In this document: piece by piece, positions 39,146 to 48,068 of the stretch
Layout of the letters: every line of letters starts with the position of its first letter
Numbering within the stretch: the stretch's first letter is position 1
Source of the DNA: Acinetobacter lanii
GTDB taxonomy: Bacteria > Pseudomonadota > Gammaproteobacteria > Pseudomonadales > Moraxellaceae
Assembly (NCBI RefSeq): GCF_011578285.1
Contig: NZ_CP049916.1
Coordinates: forward strand, 3,224,001-3,288,000
DNA: 64,000 bases
Direction of reading: 5' to 3'
The notes under the pieces: model-generated
Told to the model about the DNA's origin: nothing
The model's database searches: none
Seen by the model: the letters and a program-made list of their open reading frames with translations, nothing else
Translations under genes and position numbers: made by a program

Positions 39146-40300
39146 TCAATATTGCTCAAAACACTGACGTAATTTCTCATACTTCAACGCAGAACAATAC
39201 GAACATAACCAACGAATACGATCAGCAAAATTCAAATGCTCTAACTTTGCATCATGATAACCAATAAAGTAATTTAATTTTCTTTCATTCACATGTGCTA
39301 AATGGGTATTGTCTTTCACATTTAGTGCTAGATCATGACCTTGAAAATCAAACACATAATCATGTTTTAAAAATTTGGGAATAAATAGATTTTGAATATT
39401 ACGGTGACAAAACACACCCACAGGAATTTTTTTAGCATACAGTTGCACTTCCATGGCAGACAAATCCACCAAAGCAAAGCGTACCTTTTGTGATGAAGCA
39501 TTTTTTAAATGAATATTTTTATTAAAAAACATCCATTTTTCTTTCCATGAGACATGTGATTTTTTAACATAGATGGTTAAGCCTGCTTTTTCTAAATTCA
39601 GCAACATATTTTGAAAAACAACCACATAAGATGAATCTCTATGCCCTAGATTAGGATGAGGTTGAATAATAATATTGTTGATCTGATGATCTCTTGCAAT
39701 ATTCGCAATGAGTTCTGCAGCGGCATAATCGACTGAACTATAATTTTCTTCAGGTACGCCCCCCTCCCAAGTCGGGGCATACAATAAGTAATTGGATGTC
39801 GCATCAAATTCATAATCATTTTGACCAATGAAAGTATTACCCATCAAAATGATTTTTGAATTTTCAACTTCCATTGGAGAAAAAATATTGGCTTTTAACA
39901 AACGATCGATCCCCACCTGCCCCGAACTAATAACAAAGTCGTAAATTCTTAGAATGGGTTTTACTGAAGCCAATTTATGGCTTTCACCATGGGTCACAAA
40001 AATATGCGTTAGCGCTCTTTGTGCAGTAACACCGCAATTGGATTGGGCATTAAAAAGATAAAAAACGACTTTGCCCTCGATCAAATTTAAATCGGAGCGT
40101 TTTTTTACCCACTTGAAAGGAATATTATGTTTTCGAAATAGTGATTCTGGATATTGATAGAAATCTGGATAGTACTTGCACAGAACATAAATGCAGTCAT
40201 CTGCATTAAAAATATGCGTCTGGAAATAACTGACTAATTGCTGAATAGCACCCTTAATTTTGGTATCTATATAAATATAATATAAGTTATTTCCAGACAT
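39146..40300 (-). CDS. CDP-polyol phosphotransferase-like enzyme, possible linker primer
   Basis: A 384-residue GT-B type protein resembling the CDP-glycerol/CDP-ribitol phosphotransferase (TagF/TarL-like) family. THGESHKLAS (103-112), LLYAPTWEGG (172-181) and IIIQPHPNLGH are the family motifs; the usual TDYSS motif reads VDLSAMEVQ. It is shorter than the 770-residue enzyme in the same locus and lies directly before kpsC. In Gram-negative teichoic-acid-like capsules a separate transition transferase joins the first polyol phosphate to the poly-Kdo linker. Position and size suggest that job here, by inference. Confidence 0.72.
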   Translation of the reverse strand: MSGNNLYYIYIDTKIKGAIQQLVSYFQTHIFNADDCIYVLCKYYPDFYQYPESLFRKHNIPFKWVKKRSDLNLIEGKVVFYLFNAQSNCGVTAQRALTHIFVTHGESHKLASVKPILRIYDFVISSGQVGIDRLLKANIFSPMEVENSKIILMGNTFIGQNDYEFDATSNYLLYAPTWEGGVPEENYSSVDYAAAELIANIARDHQINNIIIQPHPNLGHRDSSYVVVFQNMLLNLEKAGLTIYVKKSHVSWKEKWMFFNKNIHLKNASSQKVRFALVDLSAMEVQLYAKKIPVGVFCHRNIQNLFIPKFLKHDYVFDFQGHDLALNVKDNTHLAHVNERKLNYFIGYHDAKLEHLNFADRIRWLCSYCSALKYEKLRQCFEQY

Positions 40301-40308
40301 TGAATTAA

Positions 40309-41682
40309 TTAACGACCATCTTTGCGTACGTCAACGATTATACCGGTATTTTGCGTACCTAAAACTTTTAAACTCGTTAGAGCAACATCTTTTGCAGAAA
40401 GGAGGAGCTCAGGCGGTTCAACACCAAAATTTGCAGTTCGCATTGGCGTTGCTGTACGTTCTGGGTTAATACACGTCACTCGGATCTGTTCTTCACTCCA
40501 TTCTTCTGCTAATGCTTGGGTAAAGTTTACAATTGCAGCATTGGTTGAAGAATACAGTGCATACAATGCACGACCACGCGTATATGAACTTGAAGTAAAG
40601 TTCATTAACATACCTGAACTTTCTTTCAAGTATTTTTTAGCTGCAATCGCAACGTTTACAGCACCCGTATAATTAATCCCAATTAAGGCACTAATTTCTT
40701 CCAAGCTCAGCGTATCAATTGGTTTTTTAATCAATAAGCCTGCTGTATTGACAACATGGTCAATACGTCCAAGCTTTTGACGGACTGATTCCAAATACGT
40801 ATTTACGCTTGCTAAATCACAAATATCAACGTTATTAAATGAACGGCTTGCCACTTCTACATTGGCACCAAAAAGGATAGCAATGTTTTTCATTTCTAAG
40901 CCAATCCCACTGGTTCCACCAAAGATAACGATATTCTTACCTTTTAGGAATTCAAAATTATCGCCTTCTTTAAACGGAATACCGTGCGCGGACTGTAAGA
41001 ATTTTTCAGCAATGAATAAATCAACAGGTTGTGTCACTTTAATATTACGTTCACTGCCCGCCACAGTCGCAACACGCGTTTGAGGAAGCATTGCACGTAT
41101 CACTCCACAATCACAGGTAAATACGTTACGATTTTGTTCAATGGCTTTTTTATAAGCTAATTGAATGGCACCAAGCTTAAACGCTTGAGGTGTTTGACCA
41201 CGACGCATATGAGAACGTGGTGGAATGTTGGCAATACAACCATTGTCATACACTTCAACCAAAGTATCCGCTGAAGGAATAACAACATCAACTGCTTCAA
41301 AATCTTTAAGGGCTTCAACGCAGTTGGCAATAATATTTTCATCAACCAATGGACGAACCGCATCATGGAATAATACGTTACATTCATCCGCATATTCATT
41401 TAACGCTGTTAATGCTGAATAGGTAGAATCAAATCGTTCAGCACCACCTGTCACTACACCTTTAATTTTTGACCATTTGTTCTTTTTAATTAGATCCCAA
41501 GTGCGATTGATATGATGCGTTTGGGAGACAATAAAAATTTCATCAATATCGGTAGAATTTTGAAATACATCAATCGTATATTCAATAATTGCTTTACCCG
41601 CTAACTTTGTAAATTGTTTAGGTAATGCTCCGCCAAAACGTGAACCTGAACCACCTGATAAAATGACCGCAATATTTTTCAT
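40309..41682 (-). CDS. Bifunctional ribitol-5-phosphate cytidylyltransferase / ribulose-5-phosphate reductase (Bcs1/Acs1-like)
   Basis: A 457-residue fusion. The N-terminal half (1-235) is an IspD/TarI-like cytidylyltransferase: LSGGSGSRFGGALPKQF (8-24), FHDAVRPLV and the RGQTPQAFKL motif. The C-terminal half (248-457) is a short-chain dehydrogenase with GGTSGIG (255-261), NTAG and FTSSS. The layout matches H. influenzae Bcs1/Acs1, which reduces ribulose 5-phosphate and makes CDP-ribitol. The catalytic YxxxK reads YSSTN (377-381, Asn codon at 40540-40542). The enzyme would supply CDP-ribitol to the two phosphotransferases in this locus. Confidence 0.85.
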   Translation of the reverse strand: MKNIAVILSGGSGSRFGGALPKQFTKLAGKAIIEYTIDVFQNSTDIDEIFIVSQTHHINRTWDLIKKNKWSKIKGVVTGGAERFDSTYSALTALNEYADECNVLFHDAVRPLVDENIIANCVEALKDFEAVDVVIPSADTLVEVYDNGCIANIPPRSHMRRGQTPQAFKLGAIQLAYKKAIEQNRNVFTCDCGVIRAMLPQTRVATVAGSERNIKVTQPVDLFIAEKFLQSAHGIPFKEGDNFEFLKGKNIVIFGGTSGIGLEMKNIAILFGANVEVASRSFNNVDICDLASVNTYLESVRQKLGRIDHVVNTAGLLIKKPIDTLSLEEISALIGINYTGAVNVAIAAKKYLKESSGMLMNFTSSSYTRGRALYALYSSTNAAIVNFTQALAEEWSEEQIRVTCINPERTATPMRTANFGVEPPELLLSAKDVALTSLKVLGTQNTGIIVDVRKDGR

Positions 41683-41722
41683 TAAACTACCAATTATGTT
41701 AAATATACAATATTTTTAGAAA

Positions 41723-42898
41723 TCAAAGAGAGAGTATTAAATAGCCATCTTTTATTTTAAAAGATGGCTCAGATATATCTCTTTTTTGAGCTTCATTAAG
41801 GTAATCTAAAGGGTTAAAATAGTATTCATCACCATTAACGACCATTTTTACTGAAATCTTGTAATCTCCAGATGGGATACCATTTAAATTAATACCCTCA
41901 TTTTTTAAGGTAGTAAATTTAGATTTATTATATGAGATATGGCGACCATCAAAAACTTTCTTCGTAATAAAAGGATCTGACATTTTCCCTAAATTAAAAA
42001 CATACTCATCATCTGATGTCTTCAAAATTAAAGAATACTTATAAGCTTGATTATAATCATAACATTCAACACCAGTCATTAATGCATTACCACGAATAAA
42101 CAGTAAACCAGCATTTAGACAAATGAAATCTAATGAAAAGTAAGGTTTATCAGTATCTAAAATAGGATAACTCTCGATATTAGAAAGAAGATAAGAACAT
42201 CCATCACCTAAGAATATTGGTGATTTTAACTTAGTTTTATCCCAATATATTTTATCCTTTATACTGCTAGAATCTTTAAACTCTTCTCTAGCCCAAAGTA
42301 CGTTTGGACGTTCCCATGAGATATTTTTTTTCGAAATTTTAGCAGGTGAACCTATAATTATTGAATTATTTGGAAATTTCCCTTTGACGAAAGAAGAATA
42401 ACCCACTATAGAACCCATATTTATTTCAGTTCCACCAAAGATTACAGCATTGTATGAAACCCAAACATGTGCACCTATAGTTATATTTTTCGAATAATTT
42501 ATACGATTTCCTGATTCAATATCATATATCGCATGAGCATCATCTGTTCTAATTTGGTTGTTAGTAGCAAACATACAATCATCGCCAATAGTAATCTGTG
42601 TAGTTTCAGCACAGGTAAAATATACTGGAGAGGTTGATGTTACTTTGTCACCAATTATTACTTTGGATTTATAACCCACACGAATTGTGCCAAATAAATT
42701 TGAGTCACCGATAAGCACAATCCCATCGTCTGTTGTGAATTCAATCGTTAAATTTTTAAGTTTTTTTGCATGTGGACTAATAACAACTAAATTATTTTTT
42801 CCGTAAAATCTAACTTTAATATTAATAAGTCCAGATGGAGCTATAATTCTATTGTCATACTTTAAATTAACCGAACCATCTACTAAAACTTCTTCCAC
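41723..42898 (-). CDS. Left-handed beta-helix acetyltransferase of the capsule locus
   Basis: A 391-residue protein starting at a GTG with an ideal GGAGG seven bases upstream, inside the end of the preceding gene. Residues about 60-190 are hexapeptide repeats (IGDSNLFGTIRVGYKSKVIIGD, cut here for length after IRVG) with the acetyltransferase signature ITIGAHVWVSYNAVIFGG and IIIGSPAKIS. The likely catalytic His is in RTDDAHAIYD. The last 190 residues form a beta-rich domain I do not recognise. It probably O-acetylates the capsule polymer. Strongly AT-rich, like its neighbours. Confidence 0.8.
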   Translation of the reverse strand: MEEVLVDGSVNLKYDNRIIAPSGLINIKVRFYGKNNLVVISPHAKKLKNLTIEFTTDDGIVLIGDSNLFGTIRVGYKSKVIIGDKVTSTSPVYFTCAETTQITIGDDCMFATNNQIRTDDAHAIYDIESGNRINYSKNITIGAHVWVSYNAVIFGGTEINMGSIVGYSSFVKGKFPNNSIIIGSPAKISKKNISWERPNVLWAREEFKDSSSIKDKIYWDKTKLKSPIFLGDGCSYLLSNIESYPILDTDKPYFSLDFICLNAGLLFIRGNALMTGVECYDYNQAYKYSLILKTSDDEYVFNLGKMSDPFITKKVFDGRHISYNKSKFTTLKNEGINLNGIPSGDYKISVKMVVNGDEYYFNPLDYLNEAQKRDISEPSFKIKDGYLILSL

Positions 42899-42901
42899 TT
42901 A

Positions 42902-45214
42902 TCAACCTCCACAACTTTCAAAAACATTATCCAACAAACGTTTTGTAGAATTTCCATCACAAGATGACATAAATGTATCTAAAAACGCTTGTCTTTTAAT
43001 TAAAAAATCATTATATCTAAATCTAGATTTTTTAATTGCATTTACCAAATCATAAGTATTATAAACTATTTCACCATATGCATATTCCTCATAAGCATAG
43101 TAAAAACCACGTTCATCAAAATACTTATCAATATCTGGCGCAAATAATACAAGCGGCTTATTTAACAATGAATATTCAAATATCACAGAAGAATAATCAG
43201 TAATTAGACAATCGCAAAAAATCATTAAATCATCAATATTTTCATTAGACGGCATTAAAATTACTTTATCCTTAGCAAAATCTGGAATTGGTGGATAAAC
43301 TTCCTTCACTACTGGATGCAATTTAACGATTAACTTATAATTATAAGGAAAACTTGCACAAAATTGTTTCCAATCTATGTCCAAGTGAAATTTCTGTCTT
43401 ACAGAAGTACTACCTCTAAATGTAGGTGCATAAACAATATTAATACTATTTCTAAGATTAGGATATTTTTTTAATAATTTCTCCTTAATCTTTTCCATTT
43501 TCTCTACGTTATAGAAAAGATCAGTTCTCGGAATACCTAATGCTTTTACATTTTGTTGAGGCAAATTAAAGGCTTTAGCGTATAATGGAACTAATGTATC
43601 TGCACTTACACATACATCTGTATACATATTATGAGCTAACGTTTCAAATTCTTTAGTATTACTGTCATTACTATCTAAGGCAGAAAATGCAAATTTCTTG
43701 AATGCTCCGCAGGCATGCCAAAGTTGTACAACTTTAGTTTCTTTTCTAAAATTCAAACCATATATAGGCTTATAATAATCTTCCAAAAAAATAACGTCAG
43801 CAGTTGCTAAATGGTAATAACGCGTAGCAATAGTTTTTACACTATTTGTTTCTCCTAAAAATTTATATATTTTATAGTTCCCACCTTTTATAGCATTAGA
43901 CACAGCTGAAAAGTTACTTGACATAGGCTTTTTGCGATTAGTTGCAAAAACAACTTTTCCTTTTTCAATAGGTAACTTAGATAAAAGTGGAAAATATTTT
44001 TCACGAATAAATTGTGGTTCATTTTTCATTTGGTTAAAAATAAACTTCTTATATTTCACTAAATTAAAATGAACAATTGCTTTATCAGTTCGATTTAAAG
44101 CTATTTTGTAACTATCAACCCATTTATCACCATAAACATTTTCTTTTGCACAAATATTCTTAACATCATTATTCAAGTTATTAAATAAATAAGACAACAA
44201 TTGTCTATATGAGAAAAAATTCTTGAATGAAAGAAGATAAATTTTATCAACAAATATCTTAATCAAATAATATCTAAAAGTAGCTATTTCATTTAATTCA
44301 TAATAGGAGTGTTTTTTTAAAAAATCTAAAAAAAACAATATGGCTGAATTAATGTTATTAATATCATTTTTCAAAACTTTAACAAATAACGGCCAAGCAT
44401 CAAATGTAAATATTCTATTATAATAAGACTTTATTAAAATTTTTTTTTCATTATCGGATAAAATATCTGAAGAATAAACAGCATTCCTACATGTTAATAA
44501 GGTACTCAAAGAGTCTTTAAAAAAAATAAAAGCCTTTTTATCTTGTGATTGTGTAGCAGATGCTTCATTCAATAAAGTATCTCTTTCTCTATACAAATAA
44601 ACAAGCTCACTTATTGTAAATATTTTATTCGCATTCAAACAAATTTGAAACATTACAACTTGATCTTCAGTATACTTAACACCTTTAGGAAATCTTAAAT
44701 CTCCTAAAAGTCTTCTAGATATTAACTTACCAGCCACACCCAAGAAAAATAAAAGTTCGGTATTATTTACTAATTTTTTCTCCCCAAAAGAAAATAAATT
44801 ATATTTTTCATAATTAGGGTTAGCCCACTGCCTAGTAGAATTGAATTTTCTAACTTTACCATATACAAAATCAGCATTTTCAGAATAAGCTGTTTTCAGC
44901 ATATTATCTAATGCTCTATCAGGAACAATATCGTCTGAATCAATAAAAGTTATATATTTACCTTGTGCTAAATCTATTCCTAAATTTCTAGCTACAGAAA
45001 CACCTTGATTAGGTTGCGAAATGACTTTAAATCTAGAATCTTTCTTACAGAATGATTCTGCTCTTTCTAGACTAGAATCTGTAGATCCATCATTAATAAT
45101 TAATGCTTCAAAATTACACTCATTTTTAGCAATACTACTTAAAGTTTCTAGAATTAAATTTTCAACATTATACATAGGTATAATAATTGAAATTTCTACA
45201 TTTTCTAAGGTCAT
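42902..45214 (-). CDS. Capsule polymerase: GT2 glycosyltransferase fused to CDP-polyol phosphotransferase
   Basis: A 770-residue two-enzyme protein. Residues 1-230 are a GT-A family 2 glycosyltransferase (ISIIIPMYNVENLILETL, NDGSTD at 41-46, DSDD at 92-95). A helical middle leads to a TagF/TarL-like GT-B domain (about 395-770) with LWHACGAFKKFAF, NIVYAPTFRGS, KLHPVV and TDYSSVIFEYSLLNKPL. It would add a sugar and then a polyol phosphate, alternating to build a teichoic-acid-like chain, as in related Gram-negative capsule polymerases. It lies amid the CDP-ribitol synthase, acetyltransferase and GT32 genes. Confidence 0.85.
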   Translation of the reverse strand: MTLENVEISIIIPMYNVENLILETLSSIAKNECNFEALIINDGSTDSSLERAESFCKKDSRFKVISQPNQGVSVARNLGIDLAQGKYITFIDSDDIVPDRALDNMLKTAYSENADFVYGKVRKFNSTRQWANPNYEKYNLFSFGEKKLVNNTELLFFLGVAGKLISRRLLGDLRFPKGVKYTEDQVVMFQICLNANKIFTISELVYLYRERDTLLNEASATQSQDKKAFIFFKDSLSTLLTCRNAVYSSDILSDNEKKILIKSYYNRIFTFDAWPLFVKVLKNDINNINSAILFFLDFLKKHSYYELNEIATFRYYLIKIFVDKIYLLSFKNFFSYRQLLSYLFNNLNNDVKNICAKENVYGDKWVDSYKIALNRTDKAIVHFNLVKYKKFIFNQMKNEPQFIREKYFPLLSKLPIEKGKVVFATNRKKPMSSNFSAVSNAIKGGNYKIYKFLGETNSVKTIATRYYHLATADVIFLEDYYKPIYGLNFRKETKVVQLWHACGAFKKFAFSALDSNDSNTKEFETLAHNMYTDVCVSADTLVPLYAKAFNLPQQNVKALGIPRTDLFYNVEKMEKIKEKLLKKYPNLRNSINIVYAPTFRGSTSVRQKFHLDIDWKQFCASFPYNYKLIVKLHPVVKEVYPPIPDFAKDKVILMPSNENIDDLMIFCDCLITDYSSVIFEYSLLNKPLVLFAPDIDKYFDERGFYYAYEEYAYGEIVYNTYDLVNAIKKSRFRYNDFLIKRQAFLDTFMSSCDGNSTKRLLDNVFESCGG

Positions 45215-45239
45215 TTCACAGCTCAGTAATTATAACTAC

Positions 45240-46355
45240 TTAAAGATTTCTTTGAATTTCAGCAATACATTTCAATACTTGTAACTTATCAGCTCGTCTT
45301 AAAACGTTAGCTTTATTAGCCACAAAATTATATGAATTTAAATTCAAAGCCTTAATAACAGATTCTACATCTTTATCTCTAATAATTAAATCTAAGTTTA
45401 TTAAAGAATTATCTTGATATATATCAAATCCTATTCGATTTTTTTCATTTGAAAAATCATAAATTAATTTATCTTTATAATATGACTTTCTGAAAAAATT
45501 TTTACAACTGAACAACTCCGAATCGAAAAAATTTTCCATTAATTGACTATCAGTCAAATCCTTATCAACTCTTTCACCCATGTTCAATATATGATCCAGC
45601 AAGTTAACCAATGGAATTTTTTGCTGCATAAACAACGTAGTATCTTTGATTTTTTTATATTCACTTGGTGTCCATGAATTATGTAGAGAAACCACTCCAT
45701 ATTTAATTAATTTATGGATTTCAGATGAATCCATAGTGAAAAATTTATTAAAGTAAAAATTTTGATAAAATTCTTTAGAATTTGCATAAGTTGCACCTAG
45801 CATAGCTGCAGACTCCAAAATATTACCACTCATAGTTCTATCTAAGATCAAGTGATAATCTTTGTATTTTTCACTTTTTAACAATGGATTTAGAATTGAG
45901 TTACCAAAAAAAGACCAATCATATTTATCTGGTATATTATTTAATCTTTCTTGTGCAGTTTTTCTCCACTCCCTTAATATTGGATTCCCCTTTTCTTTAC
46001 TAAACAATACAGCTAAGTGCATCCCCACATTAGGATAACCAAATCCAATTAACTTTTTTTCTGATAAATTTTCAAATTTCGAGAATATATTTTCAGTGAT
46101 CAAACAATCAAGATCCATAAACAAACCACCGAATTTTTCTAATACAGCAGCCGAAATAATATCTGATTGCATAGGAAATGAGATTTTTTTAAGTTTCTCT
46201 AAATCATATGTATCGCCAATATATTCATGTAAATTACTATGATTAATAATATGAATTTCCAAATTAGGTATATTCTTAATCCATGTAGCTTTACATAATT
46301 CCAAATATGCTGGAATTTTTTCATTAGACTCCCAAAATGCAAAAATTTTGTTCAT
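45240..46355 (-). CDS. Capsular polysaccharide synthesis glycosyltransferase (GT32-like)
   Basis: A 371-residue GT-A enzyme of the Caps_synth / GT32 group. SDIISAAVLEKFGGLFMDLD holds the DxD metal site (DLD, 81-83), preceded by FPMQSD. The N-terminus MNKIFAFWESNEKIPAYLEL is typical of this family. It would transfer a hexose, GalNAc or similar sugar to the capsule chain or as a side branch; donor unknown. It lies 15 bases downstream of kpsD. Very AT-rich, unlike kpsD. Confidence 0.82.
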   Translation of the reverse strand: MNKIFAFWESNEKIPAYLELCKATWIKNIPNLEIHIINHSNLHEYIGDTYDLEKLKKISFPMQSDIISAAVLEKFGGLFMDLDCLITENIFSKFENLSEKKLIGFGYPNVGMHLAVLFSKEKGNPILREWRKTAQERLNNIPDKYDWSFFGNSILNPLLKSEKYKDYHLILDRTMSGNILESAAMLGATYANSKEFYQNFYFNKFFTMDSSEIHKLIKYGVVSLHNSWTPSEYKKIKDTTLFMQQKIPLVNLLDHILNMGERVDKDLTDSQLMENFFDSELFSCKNFFRKSYYKDKLIYDFSNEKNRIGFDIYQDNSLINLDLIIRDKDVESVIKALNLNSYNFVANKANVLRRADKLQVLKCIAEIQRNL

Positions 46356-46370
46356 AATTCCATCCTTATA

Positions 46371-48065
46371 TTAAAAGTTAAATACTATTTTCGCAGCAAT
46401 CGCGATTTGATATAGAATTTGAGTTAAACCACGTGTTAACTCTACCCCTTTAGTTTGCAGTTTTGGCAATACTAAAATTTCATCACCTTGCTGAATAATA
46501 TGCGAACCTTTTACCAATTCAGATTCACCATTTTGATGAATCACAATTAACTTAGAACGATTGGATTTTTGAGTAAAACCGCCAACATCACCGATATAAT
46601 CTTCAGCTTTCATGCCCTCTCGCCAAGCCACCCCATTCGGGAAGGTCACTTCACCATGCACCATAATCACAGAGGTACGCTCAGGGATCATTAAGATATC
46701 GCCCTGCTCTAAAATCACATCATCAAAGTGTTTTGGATCAAGTACTACCTGTCCTTTTGGTTCTACTTGCCGAGCTTTAGCAATAAACTGTTTCACTAAC
46801 TCTGCGTCCTTAGCCCGCAAGTTGGCTTCTTCTTGGGTACTTGAACGCACGGAAAGGGTTGCCTCTTCCAACTTATCCAAAGATACATTAAGCATTTCTT
46901 TTTGGCGTTTCGCCACACTCGGACGGTACAACTGCAGTGATTGAACCTCTGCCAAAGCATTCGGTTGTAGCTGCTTCATGACTTCTGAAAGTTTTGAACC
47001 ATAAGGTAACACCAAAGCGTGAGTACCGTTATGTGCACCTTCAATACGTACTTGAATGGTGCCTGCAAAACGGTCTGCAGTGACTGCAAGTAAATCACCA
47101 TCTTGCAGCATCACATTCTGTGCATCCGCTAAAGTATGGTACTCACTGGTATACTGCGTACCCTGACGACGGCTCACACTGACATGGGTTGCACTTGGTT
47201 TGACGCGAGCTACCGTCAATGCCTGTGCAACACTCAAGGTTGGGTTATTAAATTCGAAATCATAAGCATTATAGACTTCGCCTTCTACAGAGAAGGTATG
47301 CTTACGTGGAGCAACCACAATCACATCGCCATCTTTAAAACTAAATGGCTTAATTTGCCCAGCAAGCAAGAAGTCATACAAATTGACGTATTTAATATGC
47401 TGACCGTTACGGATAATTTGTACATCGACATAACTGCCACGCTCAGGGTCAACCCCACCGGCACGGTCTAAATAGGCAAGCACCGTATCATTCGCTACAC
47501 CACCATAATTACCCGGCTGATTGACAAATCCAGTCACCAATACTTTTACAGGTTGCGCCTGTTCTAATGCTGCATACACATTCACATTAGAGACATAAAT
47601 TTTACGTACAGCTGCCGTGACAACAGATTGCAAACTACCATTGCTAATGCCTGCAACTTTTAGTGGACCAATATTGGGAATAAAAATGTTCCCTTGGGGA
47701 TCCACTGTTTGTGTGCCAGTAAACTGATATGCACCCCACAAACGCAAATTAATGTTATCCCCCGGATTAATTACATAGCTGTTGTTAAAGGTACTGCCTG
47801 CCGTGGACGCAAATGCACCTTTAAATAACTGAGCACCAAACATTCTGTTTTTGGTTTGATACTTCATTGAACTGCTTGGTGACAAATCTACAATCGACTG
47901 TGAATTTAGAACTTTCTCTTCACCTGCACTAGCTTGCTGCAGCATAGCATTGGAACTCGATGTACCCATCAGTTCTTGTGGAACCACCATGCTTTCCAAA
48001 CTTGTTGCAAAGGTCGTTGAAGCACTCAATAAAGATAAAGATGAAACTAAAATTAATTTTTTCAT
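46371..48065 (-). CDS. kpsD: Outer-membrane polysaccharide export protein KpsD
   Basis: OPX protein of the KpsD/BexD type, 564 residues. Signal peptide MKKLILVSSLSLLSASTTFA. The polysaccharide-export domain (INPGDNINLRLWGAYQFTG, DPQGNIFIPNIGPLKV) is followed by several SLBB domains (VLVTGFVNQPGNYGG; FSVEGEVYNAYDF; IMVHGEVTFPNGVAW). It lacks the lipobox of Wza. It forms the periplasm-to-outer-membrane conduit with KpsE. Three bases separate its ATG from the kpsE stop. Confidence 0.93.
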   Translation of the reverse strand: MKKLILVSSLSLLSASTTFATSLESMVVPQELMGTSSSNAMLQQASAGEEKVLNSQSIVDLSPSSSMKYQTKNRMFGAQLFKGAFASTAGSTFNNSYVINPGDNINLRLWGAYQFTGTQTVDPQGNIFIPNIGPLKVAGISNGSLQSVVTAAVRKIYVSNVNVYAALEQAQPVKVLVTGFVNQPGNYGGVANDTVLAYLDRAGGVDPERGSYVDVQIIRNGQHIKYVNLYDFLLAGQIKPFSFKDGDVIVVAPRKHTFSVEGEVYNAYDFEFNNPTLSVAQALTVARVKPSATHVSVSRRQGTQYTSEYHTLADAQNVMLQDGDLLAVTADRFAGTIQVRIEGAHNGTHALVLPYGSKLSEVMKQLQPNALAEVQSLQLYRPSVAKRQKEMLNVSLDKLEEATLSVRSSTQEEANLRAKDAELVKQFIAKARQVEPKGQVVLDPKHFDDVILEQGDILMIPERTSVIMVHGEVTFPNGVAWREGMKAEDYIGDVGGFTQKSNRSKLIVIHQNGESELVKGSHIIQQGDEILVLPKLQTKGVELTRGLTQILYQIAIAAKIVFNF

Positions 48066-48068
48066 TAT

